Shown: one piece after another, positions 36,801 to 45,255 of the stretch
Position numbering within the stretch: the stretch's first letter is position 1
Layout: every line of letters begins with the position of its first letter
Origin: Corynebacterium pseudotuberculosis
GTDB taxonomy: Bacteria > Actinomycetota > Actinomycetes > Mycobacteriales > Mycobacteriaceae
Length of the DNA stretch: 64,000 nucleotides
Assembly: GCF_002155265.1 (NCBI RefSeq)
Contig: NZ_CP021251.1
Coordinates: forward strand, 558,001-622,000
Direction of reading: 5' to 3'
Notes under the pieces: generated by a model
The model's input: the letters and a program-made list of their open reading frames with translations, nothing else
Told to the model about the DNA's origin: nothing
The model's database searches: none
Program-made: the position numbers and the translations under genes

Positions 36801-37872
36801 CTAAGCCGACCCCTGTTACAAGGAGCTCACCAGTTTCTCCCCAGCGCACGGGATCGCCAGTCTCCGGGTCTACGATGGCGAGCTCCCAACCTGGGACGGG
36901 ACGGCCGATTCGTACCGGCTCTTTATCCGTCATCGGTTCCATGAGATGACCCGAGCAGATAATGGTGGCTTCTGTTGGGCCATAGGTGTTCCAAAGCTCG
37001 CGACCTGGGGCTGCGAGTCGGTTAACCAACTCTACGGGGAGAGCCTCACCACCAAAGATCAAGAGACGTACTGCGGCTAACGACTCAGTGGGCCAGAATG
37101 ACGCGAGAGTTGGCACCGTTGATACAGCGGTGATTTCGTTTTTTGTGATCCACTTGCCCAGCTCATCTGCGGAACGGACAATATCGCGAGGAGCAGGGAC
37201 GAGAGCAGCCCCGTACCGCCAGGCCAGCCACATTTCTTCACAGGATGCGTCGAATGCAACAGAGAGTCCGGCCATGACCCGATCCTGAGGTCCTAGAGGA
37301 TCGTTGACCAGGTACATGCGTGCCTCTGCATCAACAAGCGCCGCTGCAGAGCGATGGGTAACCGCCACTCCCTTGGGCTTACCCGTGGAACCAGAGGTAA
37401 AGATGATCCATGCGTCGTCAGCAATTGTCGGCTCACAGGCTTTGACGGGAGCGAGAGTATTACCTCTGAGGTCGAGGGAAAGTTCGGCGCCATAGACAGC
37501 AGTGACATTGGCTTCTTCCCATACTGTGTTAGCTCGAGAATCTGGATCGTCCCAGTCAACAGGAACGTAGGCCGCCCCAGCACAGATCGTGGCAAGTATT
37601 GCTATGTACAGGTCGGTGGTGCCTGAGGGTACCCGAATTCCGATGCGCGCTCCGCGGCCGACCCCGAGAGCCGCCAAGCGCTCTATTTGCTTCTCGACGC
37701 GCTCTGCTAACTCGCTGTAAGTCAGAGATTCATTTGTGCCAATAAGAGCGGTGGCGTTGGGGTAGCTGATTACGGTGTCGCTGAAAATATCAACGAGCGT
37801 GCGAGGTTCGGGGATGGTATCGACGCCGTAGATTGCATACGTACGGTCGTCGGATGGGGCTGGTTTTCCCAC
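33874..37872 (-). CDS. Pls/PosA-type non-ribosomal peptide synthetase (poly-amino-acid synthetase-like)
   Basis: A single-module synthetase of about 1332 residues; poly-epsilon-lysine synthetase Pls is about 1320. Order: adenylation domain (IIFTSGSTGKPKGVAVTH, YRTGDLV, KTSGKVDRKALP), carrier domain (FFDLGGSSVAIA, Ser 545), then about six TM helices between three left-handed-helix soluble domains (IGENSVLENEVDINGHW; IGDRCFLADHSMC; LGPNSFILPGSSIGDRATIG). In Pls these C-terminal domains join monomers into an isopeptide chain. Pocket residues by alignment to PheA are D208 A209 E212 S251 I272 G274 T296 I304 I305 K492. The acidic residue at the 239 position suits a basic amino acid. GTG 37872 is chosen, with AAAGGA 9 bases upstream; TTG 37890 is an alternative. 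No condensation or thioesterase domain is present, as expected for the family. Confidence 0.88.
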   Translation of the reverse strand: MGKPAPSDDRTYAIYGVDTIPEPRTLVDIFSDTVISYPNATALIGTNESLTYSELAERVEKQIERLAALGVGRGARIGIRVPSGTTDLYIAILATICAGAAYVPVDWDDPDSRANTVWEEANVTAVYGAELSLDLRGNTLAPVKACEPTIADDAWIIFTSGSTGKPKGVAVTHRSAAALVDAEARMYLVNDPLGPQDRVMAGLSVAFDASCEEMWLAWRYGAALVPAPRDIVRSADELGKWITKNEITAVSTVPTLASFWPTESLAAVRLLIFGGEALPVELVNRLAAPGRELWNTYGPTEATIICSGHLMEPMTDKEPVRIGRPVPGWELAIVDPETGDPVRWGETGELLVTGVGLGRYLDQEKDAQAYAPLESLGWERAYRTGDLVVADQKGIIFAGRADDQIKFGGRRMELGEIDRALASVPGVAAAAKQTTTAGSDVIIGYVVPEEDEGKPVTIDLHKARTHLATVLPGGIAPTLCIVDELPMKTSGKVDRKALPWPLPDSRDSVEALPEQLRWLADQWIDQLGPVPIEADSNFFDLGGSSVAIAKLAIALRKSHPALDIGALYDNPTLSSMAAYVDTLHNDTEQRPLPKKIPWWSGIIQFLIVCGIYTVNVARYIVGSVFVVWALGFFFSAAWVPTVPFWPICIGMIVLFSTPGKILQAALVARIATFGIRPGDYPRGGWTHLRVWSAERFLAYLRLDAILDTPSTPLLFRLFGCKVGKGTTLAAFPPVTGLATIGENSVLENEVDINGHWIEGDTFYVRDITIGDRVRVGMRTFVSPGSRIGDDVEIIPGSCVTGTVAEGRCYSGNPLSDNGPSKTTWPSQTPKEAIAEGTVTGLGFLSHHLLYMFGLLLQSLLPVLAVLPATFLILPTVVDNFRYQEVFLILAAWTPFFAILTVACWLALVIITVRLCSLLIRPGYYPVHSSTGWALWMTHTLLQKTLTSTYFVYAGWLTPAFLRLLGARVGKDTEISTVETIPHLTAIGDRCFLADHSMCTSARYNNGWVHVGTTVLGDGSFVGNSGIVGPDHDLPAESLVAVLSSTPERPGKGTSWLGRSTRQIPRAHIDADVQRTFNPSDRLKVARAFVELFRLLPVIVAAYLDLLIVWLGTLAYMSGGRGWGGIQAVLLWSFPIVLGAGIIASIVPIIMKWLLIGRFTAGHRTLFSTFVWRGELTDNIAELLAVPSLIRMSLGSPLYNWWLRLMGTHIGRDVWCETWWLPEFDLITLSDRCTINRGTVLQTHLFHDRVMALETVTMGTGSTLGPNSFILPGSSIGDRATIGPGSLILRQDAIPNDSVWSGNPVSYVADPKSITDFDSTSQNTLPQEAVLIG

Positions 37873-37890
37873 CGAAAAAGTTCCTTTCAA

Positions 37891-39027
37891 TTGCTTTAAA
37901 AGCCTCCAAAGTTTGTTAGCGGAGACCCCTGTCAGTGAACTATTGCCCAGATATAGTCTGTGCTTTTTAGAAAGCTAATAGTTTCCGATTGAGCGATAAG
38001 AGTAATTTACACTCAACCTGATGAAATATTCTTAATAACATATTTAAGTCATATGCAAATCAGTGAAATATTATTATTTTATCGATAGAAAATAGGGGTT
38101 TTTATTTCCGTGCTGGTTGTGAGGCTTTTCTATCTTTTCGCGTATGCATTACGGGAATACAAGGTGTGAAATTAAGCACATTTTAAGGGATTTAAAAACT
38201 ATTGCAAAGCCATTTGAAGTGCCCTTTAGTCACTATTGCGAGTTGTTTGAACGCATGTGAAAAATGATACTTTTTAATCGGGAAATATACGGTTAGGCAT
38301 TGCTTAATTAGTTCTTTTAATAGGCAATTTCCAAATCTTATATAAGTAAAATAAACCTATTTGCCTAGGTCGGTGAAAATAGGAATAAGGGCTGGACGGA
38401 ATGCTTTCTTTTCCTGTTTGTGATCTGGGGTAGGCGGCGAAAAGAATGGCCAAAGTACTGATATATCGTCTGGCTGTTTTATAGGGTGGGGCAGGCCTAA
38501 ATAATCGGCAGGGGGAGTTTTTAATCTTCCGATATTCATTGAAGGCGAGTGGTCTGAAATTTTCAGCTTTTATTAAGTAAATGAGAAAGCTGTGAATTCT
38601 TCTTTATCGCCCGTAATTCTCCGTTTTCGAGTTTTCGTTTTTAAACGTGAATATTGCCGGAATGTATTTCATGCTGGGGCTATGTGAATTGTGTGGGTTT
38701 ATTGGGGGTTGTTTTTGCGGAGTTAAAAAAGGGGAGGGGCAGTAAGTATTTCGTACGGAAAACTATAAAAAATGGATTTGTGAGATTTTCCACTTAAGAG
38801 AAATGGTTACCGGAGCGGGGAAGGGGCGGTTGTTTCGGTCCCCGGCGTTGTCCTAGTTAGTTGGCTCTTTTTCGTTTCCTATATGTCTACCGATATTTTT
38901 TAAAAAAAGTGACAAAAAACGCATTCATACAAAAAATCTTATTAGGATATTTTTAGTTCATTTATAAATTTGTGTAAGTTTCTAAATGCATCGATCGAAT
39001 GTATTTATTTGATTTCCGCTTTTATAT
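37891..39027. other. AT-rich noncoding region
   Basis: About 1.1 kb between the divergent synthetase and small secreted protein genes, with long A/T tracts (for example near 38020-38110 and 38890-38980) far below the G+C of the flanks. A 60-codon frame at 38357-38539 has no ribosome site or recognisable motif, and I reject it. The region must carry the promoters of both flanking genes; such DNA is a typical target for Lsr2-like silencers. Confidence 0.6.
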
Positions 39028-39042
39028 AAGGAGAGTTTTATT

Positions 39043-39321
39043 TTGAAGATTCGCAAGATCACCCTGACTGTTACCGGTGCTGCCATGTTGGCGGGGGTTG
39101 CCTCGGCGCAGGCAAGTACGTATTCCCCAGAGCCGCATTCCAAAGAATGGTGCCATAATACCTTCGGTGATGGTCAGCATGACCTCTGTAATTACTACAA
39201 CTGGGCAACGGATGCTGCCCGTATTCTGCGGCAGAATGGTGAGGATCAAGCTAAGGACTATCAGTCTGCTGCGGATGAGGCCCTGCGCCGTCTTTATGAG
39301 GAACAGAAACGGGGCCTTTAG
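39043..39321 (+). CDS. Small secreted two-cysteine protein
   Basis: The 92-residue precursor has a clear Sec signal (KIRKITLTVTGAAMLAGVASAQAS). The mature part is about 68 residues, with two cysteines (EWCHNTFGDGQHDLCNYYNW), probably one disulfide, and then an amphipathic helix (DEALRRLYEEQKRGL). The start is TTG with AAGGAG at 39028-39033. It is divergent from the synthetase operon across AT-rich DNA and stands alone before a terminator. I recognise no family; a host-directed or envelope role is possible. Its N-terminus resembles that of the pseudogene at 25750. Confidence 0.75.
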   Translation: MKIRKITLTVTGAAMLAGVASAQASTYSPEPHSKEWCHNTFGDGQHDLCNYYNWATDAARILRQNGEDQAKDYQSAADEALRRLYEEQKRGL

Positions 39322-39366
39322 TCCTATATTCCTATAGCTTTAACTGCCGCTACGCTATCTGTCATT

Positions 39367-39413
39367 AAGGCCCTTATGGTTCTTTCCTTGTGGGATCGAA
39401 CCATAAGGGCCTT
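39367..39413. terminator. Strong terminator after small secreted protein
   Basis: A 16-bp perfect inverted repeat (AAGGCCCTTATGGTTC at 39367-39382 with its complement at 39398-39413), 15-base loop. Confidence 0.85.
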
Positions 39414-39702
39414 GTCTGTGTGGCGGGCATGTGGTGCGGAACTGCCCAATTATGTGATTTTGATAAAAATGACGTAATTTAGTCACTAAAAATTTTATTT
39501 GTACTGTGATCTCCATTGCATTCTCTTTATTGTGGGCCTTTAACTAAAGTGCCCGCTAGCTGCGCAATGTGGTGTTGGGGTGCGTGAGAACGTCGAAAAG
39601 CTTTATGGATAACTATTACTTGATAGCTTTCGCCGTGTATTTTCTCCTTATTGCTTAGTGCACAATGCGCTGGGCTTAGTCCGAAAAGGTCGGTCAGATT
39701 TT

Positions 39703-41142
39703 ATGGCGCATACAGATTCTTCATTTCTTACAGCGGATCAGGAGGGATACAAGACAACTCTGGGTTCACGCCACATCCAGATGATGGCACTGGGCTCTGC
39801 GATTGGTACGGGGCTCTTTATGGGAGCTGGCGGGCGTTTGGCCACTGCGGGGCCGTCGTTGGTTTTGGCGTACCTTATTTGTGGCTTTTTTGCTTTCTTT
39901 ATTCTGCGTGCTGTCGGTGAACTTGTTTTGTATCGCGCGTCTTCCGGCGCGGTAGTCTCGTGGACTCGTGAATTTATGGGCGAGCGTGCGGGGTTTGTGG
40001 TGGGGTGGGTCTACTTTATGATGTGGGCCTTGACCGGAATTGCAGACACCACGGCTATCGCGATTTATCTGAAGTTCTGGAATCTTTTCTCGGATGTTCC
40101 GCAGTGGACACTTGCATTAGCCGCATTGGTTATTGTTTTGCTTCTGAACCTCATCTCAGTCCGCGTTTTTGGCGAGATGGAGTTTTGGTTTGCCATGATT
40201 AAAATAGCTGCAATTTGCCTGTTTATGGCCGTCGCAATCTTTTTTGTGGTCACGGGTCGCGTTGTGGTGGATCAGCCGGCGGGGCTTGCCAATATCCTTG
40301 ATCACGGCGGGGTCTTTCCTACGGGATTTTTGCCTTTAATCGTTGTTATTAGTGGCGTGGTTTTCGCTTACTTTGGCATTGAGCTGATTGGCACTGCTGC
40401 GGGGGAGACTAAGGACGCAGAGAAAGAGATGCCCAAGGCTGTAAACAGCGTTATTTGGCGCATCATTGTGTTCTACTGTGGCTCGGTGTTGTTGTTGGCT
40501 TTGGTGCTTCCATACACCGCATATTCTGCAGGGGTCTCACCATTTGTCACCTTTTTTGATTCGATCGGTGTTCCTTCTGCGGGAACGATTATGAATCTGG
40601 TTGTTATCACCGCGGCTTTATCGTCTTTAAATGCCGGTCTGTATTCCACTGGGCGTACCATGCGCACCATGGCCAGGGCCGGAACGGCTCCGGAGGCGTT
40701 GGGCGCTTTTAATAAACGAGGTGTGCCTTTTGGCGGTATCGCGCTGAATTCTGCAGTGGTGCTAGTCGGCGTAGTTATCAACTACCTGGTTCCAGGAAAG
40801 GCGTTTGACATTGCTCTTAATATGACCGCAATCTGTGTGGTTATTAACTGGGCTTTCACCATCGTGTGCCATATGCAGATGATTAAAAAGGTGGAGGAAC
40901 GCCCTGCCTTCCGGATGCCGTGGGCGCCCGTGACCAACTGGCTAACGCTAGGTTTCTTGGCGGTCATCGTTATCTTGATTGCCTCTGGTTCCTGGGACGG
41001 ATTCCTAACTGTTGTTGCGTCTGTGTGCATGACTCCGTTGTTTGTTCTGGGGTGGCTGGCAACTCGGGGACAAGTGGAAAAACGTCGTGAGGAACATACT
41101 CGGGCGAATGACATAAAACAGGAGAGCGTTATAGAGGTCTAA
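39703..41142 (+). CDS. Amino-acid permease, AnsP-like (APC superfamily)
   Basis: A 12-TM transporter of about 479 residues. LGSRHIQMMALGSAIGTGLFMGAGGRLATAGPSL is the family signature (helix 1 substrate loop SAIGTGLF), and GFFAFFILRAVGELVLYRASSGAVVSWTREFMGE closely resembles L-asparagine permease AnsP. The AAT subfamily also includes lysine and aromatic permeases, so substrate is not fixed. ATG 39703 gives a normal N-terminus; the GTG at 39658 adds 15 unlikely residues. It stands alone; a weak imperfect hairpin follows near 41152-41178. The 39414-39702 gap holds only promoter-like AT-rich DNA. Confidence 0.85.
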   Translation: MAHTDSSFLTADQEGYKTTLGSRHIQMMALGSAIGTGLFMGAGGRLATAGPSLVLAYLICGFFAFFILRAVGELVLYRASSGAVVSWTREFMGERAGFVVGWVYFMMWALTGIADTTAIAIYLKFWNLFSDVPQWTLALAALVIVLLLNLISVRVFGEMEFWFAMIKIAAICLFMAVAIFFVVTGRVVVDQPAGLANILDHGGVFPTGFLPLIVVISGVVFAYFGIELIGTAAGETKDAEKEMPKAVNSVIWRIIVFYCGSVLLLALVLPYTAYSAGVSPFVTFFDSIGVPSAGTIMNLVVITAALSSLNAGLYSTGRTMRTMARAGTAPEALGAFNKRGVPFGGIALNSAVVLVGVVINYLVPGKAFDIALNMTAICVVINWAFTIVCHMQMIKKVEERPAFRMPWAPVTNWLTLGFLAVIVILIASGSWDGFLTVVASVCMTPLFVLGWLATRGQVEKRREEHTRANDIKQESVIEV

Positions 41143-41433
41143 GGTTTGTTTGCGCTCTGGTGCCGGGCAGAGGCGCTCTGTGAGGAGCTGCCGCTGCGCG
41201 GCCCGTTTTATAAGAATGATCACTTTGCGCAAACATTGTGACTAATTTATGGAATTTTCAATTTAGTGAAAAACTTCACAGGATATTTTCGGGATATCTG
41301 ATCGGACATTTCCGAGCGCAAAAAGCCGTTTTACCTGAGAAAACAACGTGGTTCATCCGGTTTTTATTTGGGTTTTGTTTGTTTTGTGATCTATTTCGGA
41401 TAAAACTACCGTGCAACTGAGCTCAAATCCGCA

Positions 41434-41439
41434 TAGATT
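41434..41439 (+). promoter_or_regulatory. -10 box of transcarboxylase operon, leaderless start
   Basis: TAGATT ends 7 bases before the ATG at 41447, and no ribosome site precedes that ATG. Transcription would begin at or one base before the start codon, giving a leaderless mRNA, common in actinobacteria. The 41143-41446 gap shows nothing else but AT-rich sequence. Confidence 0.45.
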
Positions 41440-41446
41440 GTGAACT

Positions 41447-42928
41447 ATGAGCCCAAGAAAAATTGGAGTGACTGAGGTCGCTTTACGCGACGCGCATCAG
41501 AGTTTGTTTGCAACTCGTATGGCTATGGAGGACATGGTTGATGCGTGTGAGGACATAGATAAAGCAGGATTCTGGAGCGTGGAGTGCTGGGGTGGTGCAA
41601 CGTTTGATGCGTGCATCAGATTCCTTAATGAGGATCCCTGGGAGAGACTTCGCACCTTCCGTAAGTTGATGCCAAATTCCAAGCTCCAGATGCTGCTCCG
41701 CGGGCAGAACCTTCTGGGATATCGCCACTATGAAAACTTGGTAGTAGACAAGTTTGTTGAGAAGTCCAAGGAAAACGGCATGGATGTATTCCGTGTCTTT
41801 GACGCTCTCAATGATCCACGCAACCTAGAGCACGCTATGCGGGCGGTGAAGAAGGTTGATGGACACGCTCAGGGAACCATCTGCTACACCGTTTCACCAC
41901 TACACACCGTTGAAGGATACGTTGAGCTTGCTGGTCGCCTTCTAGATATGGGGGCAGATTCCATCGCGCTGAAGGACATGGCAGCGCTTTTGAAGCCGCA
42001 ACCAGCGTATGACGTTATCCGTGGAATTAAAGAGACCTACGGCGAAGATACTCAGATCAACGTCCACTGCCACTCCACCACCGGCGTCACGCTAGTAACT
42101 TTGATGAAGGCCATTGAAGCTGGCGCAGACGTTGTGGATACCGCCATTTCCTCTCTCTCACTCGGGCCAGGCCACAACCCCACCGAGTCTCTCGTAGAGA
42201 TGCTTGAGGGCACCGACTACACCACTGACCTAGACATGGATCGCCTGATCAACGTGCGCGATCACTTCAAGGCAATCCGTCCAAAGTACAAGGAATTTGA
42301 GTCCAAGACGTTGGTGGATACCAACATCTTCCTCTCACAGATTCCTGGCGGCATGCTTTCTAACATGGAGAGTCAGCTGACCGCTCAAGGCGCCGGAGAT
42401 CGTATCGACGAGGTGATGCGGGAGGTCCCAATCGTCCGCAAAGATGCAGGATACCCGCCACTGGTTACTCCATCTTCCCAGATCGTGGGAACCCAGGCTG
42501 TTTTCAACGTCCTTATGGGGCGTTACAAGGTAATGACTGCAGAATTTGCGGATCTGATGCTTGGTTACTACGGCGAGTGCATAGGCGAGCGCAATCCCGA
42601 AATCGTGGAGCAGGCAAAGGCACAGACCAAGAAGGAAGCTATTACTGTGCGTCCGGCTGACCTCCTTGAGCCAGAGTGGGATCACCTTGTGGAGGAAGCA
42701 AACAAGCTTGAAGGCTGCGATGGCACAGACGAAGACGTGCTTACCAACGCGCTGTTCCCAGGCGTCGCCCCAGGCTTCTTTAAAAACCGCCCCGAGGGGC
42801 CAAAGAATGTGGGTAAGGACCCATCAAAGATCAAGACCCGCGAGAATGAGGCCGTTCTCGAACCGATTACCTACAAGGTCACCGTGGGCGGTCGCAGCCA
42901 GACCGTCAAGGTCGAGCCCGCCGAGTAA
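41447..42928 (+). CDS. Transcarboxylase 5S subunit (pyruvate/oxaloacetate carboxyltransferase)
   Basis: This 493-residue TIM-barrel subunit transfers a carboxyl group between biotin and pyruvate/oxaloacetate. VALRDAHQSLFATRM holds the metal-binding Asp, SIALKDMAALL the carbamylated lysine, and INVHCHSTTG the two metal histidines. The C-terminal extension (ITYKVTVGGRSQTVKVEPAE) resembles the start of a biotin-carrier linker. Length fits the Propionibacterium 5S subunit and also oxaloacetate decarboxylase alpha; the genes that follow favour transcarboxylase. It is first in a four-gene operon. Confidence 0.92.
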   Translation: MSPRKIGVTEVALRDAHQSLFATRMAMEDMVDACEDIDKAGFWSVECWGGATFDACIRFLNEDPWERLRTFRKLMPNSKLQMLLRGQNLLGYRHYENLVVDKFVEKSKENGMDVFRVFDALNDPRNLEHAMRAVKKVDGHAQGTICYTVSPLHTVEGYVELAGRLLDMGADSIALKDMAALLKPQPAYDVIRGIKETYGEDTQINVHCHSTTGVTLVTLMKAIEAGADVVDTAISSLSLGPGHNPTESLVEMLEGTDYTTDLDMDRLINVRDHFKAIRPKYKEFESKTLVDTNIFLSQIPGGMLSNMESQLTAQGAGDRIDEVMREVPIVRKDAGYPPLVTPSSQIVGTQAVFNVLMGRYKVMTAEFADLMLGYYGECIGERNPEIVEQAKAQTKKEAITVRPADLLEPEWDHLVEEANKLEGCDGTDEDVLTNALFPGVAPGFFKNRPEGPKNVGKDPSKIKTRENEAVLEPITYKVTVGGRSQTVKVEPAE

Positions 42929-42943
42929 AGGAGAACCGAAGAC

Positions 42944-44500
42944 ATGTCTCAAGAACCTACTATGTCTGAGCGCCTAGATCAGCTCGCTAAGGCTCGTCAT
43001 GAGATCGAGCTAGGCGGCGGCGAAGCCAAAATTGAAAAGCAGCATGAGAAGGGCAAACTGACGGCTCGTGAGCGCGTCGCAGCGCTTCTCGACGAAGGCA
43101 CCTTCCGTGAAATCGGCATGTTTGCCAAGCATCGCACTACTCACTTTGGTATGGATAAAGCAGTCGCGCCGGCAGACGGTGTTGTTACTGGCTCCGGAGC
43201 AATTTTTGGTCGTGCCGTTCACGTAGCCTCACAGGATTTCACCGTGATGGGCGGATCGGCTGGCGAAACCCAGTCCAACAAAGTTGCCGCGATGATGGAA
43301 GCTTCTGCTACCACCGGAACTCCTTTCATCTTTATCAACGACTCTGGCGGAGCTCGTGTGCAGGAGGGAATCGATTCTCTTTCCGGCTACGGCAAGGTGT
43401 TCTACCAGAACGTTCTTCTCTCAGGACTTGTGCCACAAATCTCGATCATCTCGGGACCTTGTGCTGGTGGCGCTGCGTATTCACCTGCTTTGACTGACTT
43501 CATCATTCAGACCCGTAAAGCCAACATGTTTATCACTGGCCCGGGTGTGATTAAGTCGGTTACGGGTGAAGAGGTCACCGCAGATGCTCTGGGCGGGGCG
43601 GATGCACATATGGCCAAGGCCGGAAACATCCATTTCATTGCTGATGATGACGAGCAAGCGGTTCTGATTGCACAGAAGCTGCTGAGTTTCTTGCCTCAGA
43701 ACAATACGGAAGAGCCACCGGTTGTTGAACCAGATCCAATCGTTACCCCTGATGAGGAACTACGGGAGATCGTTCCAGTCGATGGCAAGCGTGGTTATGA
43801 TGTCCGCGATATCATTTCGCGCGTTGTGGACCGCGGCGATTTCCTTGAAGTTCAGGCCGGATACGCCCAAAACCTTGTCGTTGGATTTGCCCGTATCGTA
43901 GGCCGTACCGTGGGCATCGTGGCCAACCAGCCAAACGTTATGTCCGGTGTATTGGACATCAACTCCTCGGATAAGGGCAGTCAGTTCATTCGTTTCTGCA
44001 ACGCCTTTAATATTCCGCTGGTGACCTTTGTTGACGTTCCAGGCTTTATGCCTGGCGTTGCCCAAGAACACGGTGGCATTATCCGGCACGGCGCGAAGAT
44101 GCTCTATGCATACTCAGCGGCTAGCGTGCCAAAGATCACGGTGGAACTGCGTAAGTCCTATGGTGGCGCACACCTAGCCATGTGCTCAAAGGACTTGGGA
44201 GCCGACCGCGTGTTTGCGTGGCCCACTGCAGAAATCGCAGTGATGGGTGCAGAAGGCGCAGTTAACGTGGTCTTCCGTAAGGAGATCGAGGCCGCGGAGG
44301 ATAAGGAATCCAAGCGCAATGAGCTTATCCGCTTGTACAAGGAGACTTTCTCCACCCCATATATGGCGGCTTCTCGTGGATTGGTGGATGACATCATCGA
44401 TCCTGCAGAAACCCGACTGCATATTGCAGACGCGCTTGAGGTCTTGGCTAACAAGCGAGTGGTTCGCCCAGCTAAGAAGCACGGCTTAGGCCCGGTATAA
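42944..44500 (+). CDS. Transcarboxylase 12S subunit (methylmalonyl-CoA/propionyl-CoA carboxyltransferase)
   Basis: This 518-residue crotonase-fold carboxyltransferase has both halves: [74 protein letters not shown] and [18 protein letters not shown] in the N-half, and [48 protein letters not shown] in the C-half. It moves CO2 between biotin and propionyl-CoA/methylmalonyl-CoA. AAAGGAG precedes the ATG by 9 bases. It lies 15 bases after the 5S gene and 9 before the small subunit. Confidence 0.93.
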   Translation: [518 protein letters not shown]

Positions 44501-44509
44501 GGAGCAAAA

Positions 44510-44773
44510 GTGAGCGAATTAAACAGCGAGCAACTTGCTCAATTAGTCGCGAAACTTTCAGCGCGGCTTGATGCGGCGGAAGCTGAGCTTAAAGAGCTGC
44601 GCAAGCGTTCTGACGCTTCCATCCCAGAGGACGTCATCATTGCTATTTCTGCAGCGGTGTCCGCCTTCATGGGTAATCGTGGCACGATTAAGGCAGTCCG
44701 CTATTCCCGCGAAAGAACGTGGGCAGCACAGGGACGCCAGAAGGTCCAGCATCATATTCCGGGTCAGCCGTAG
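44510..44773 (+). CDS. Small accessory subunit of transcarboxylase/acyl-CoA carboxylase
   Basis: This 87-residue protein starts with a coiled-coil helix (EQLAQLVAKLSARLDAAEAELKELRKR), then PEDVIIAISAAVSAFMGNRGTIKAVRYSR and a basic tail (RTWAAQGRQKVQHHIPG). Small proteins with the motif IPEDVI..ISAA..A.....AKIKAVR sit between carboxyltransferase and biotin-carrier genes in propionate-metabolising bacteria, and are thought to be assembly subunits. The GTG start has AAGGAG just upstream. Confidence 0.8.
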   Translation: MSELNSEQLAQLVAKLSARLDAAEAELKELRKRSDASIPEDVIIAISAAVSAFMGNRGTIKAVRYSRERTWAAQGRQKVQHHIPGQP

Positions 44774-44797
44774 GCATCCAAAGGTAGAAGGTAAAAC

Positions 44798-45160
44798 ATG
44801 AAACTTAACGTGACAGTCAACGGGATCGCCTATTCTGTCGAGGTCGAGGTGGAAGAGGAGAAGCGCCAGATCGCTCCCATCTACTTTGGTGGCGGCTCAG
44901 GTGCAACTCATTCTGAACCAGCCAACGCGAGCGTCTCTGGTGTATCGGCAAACGCTGTTGTCGCACCGCTCGCTGGATCAGTCTTCAAAATCTTGGTTGA
45001 AGAAGGCGAAGAGATCGAGGCCGGCCAGGTCCTCCTGATCCTCGAAGCAATGAAGATGGAAACCGAGATTACGGCCCCTAACGCAGGTACTATTACCAGC
45101 GTTCGGGTTGCCGTCGGTGATTCCGTTCAGGGAGGTCAGGCCCTGATTACCATCGATTAA
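44798..45160 (+). CDS. Biotin carboxyl carrier, transcarboxylase 1.3S subunit
   Basis: This 120-residue protein ends in a biotinyl domain: [38 protein letters not shown], with Lys 86 in EAMKM as the biotinylation site. Length and the Ala/Ser-rich linker match the 123-residue Propionibacterium 1.3S subunit. It carries CO2 between the 5S and 12S active sites. It is the last gene of the operon, with AAGG before the ATG. Confidence 0.93.
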   Translation: MKLNVTVNGIAYSVEVEVEEEKRQIAPIYFGGGSGATHSEPANASVSGVSANAVVAPLAGSVFKILVEEGEEIEAGQVLLILEAMKMETEITAPNAGTITSVRVAVGDSVQGGQALITID

Positions 45161-45255
45161 ATTCGCGTTGATGTGGCGGGTTATGCGTACGCTCAAATAC
45201 ATGGTTATATGAGTGAGAAAAGCTCGTCTGAATAGCGAAAAGGAAGCCTCGGTAC

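Noticed and set aside
38290..38312. Possible DtxR box in the AT-rich region (GGTTAGGC then CTTAA)
   Set aside because: Only one half fits and the spacing is off by one base.
38357..38539. 60-codon minus-strand frame
   Set aside because: No ribosome site, no recognisable motif; typical chance frame.
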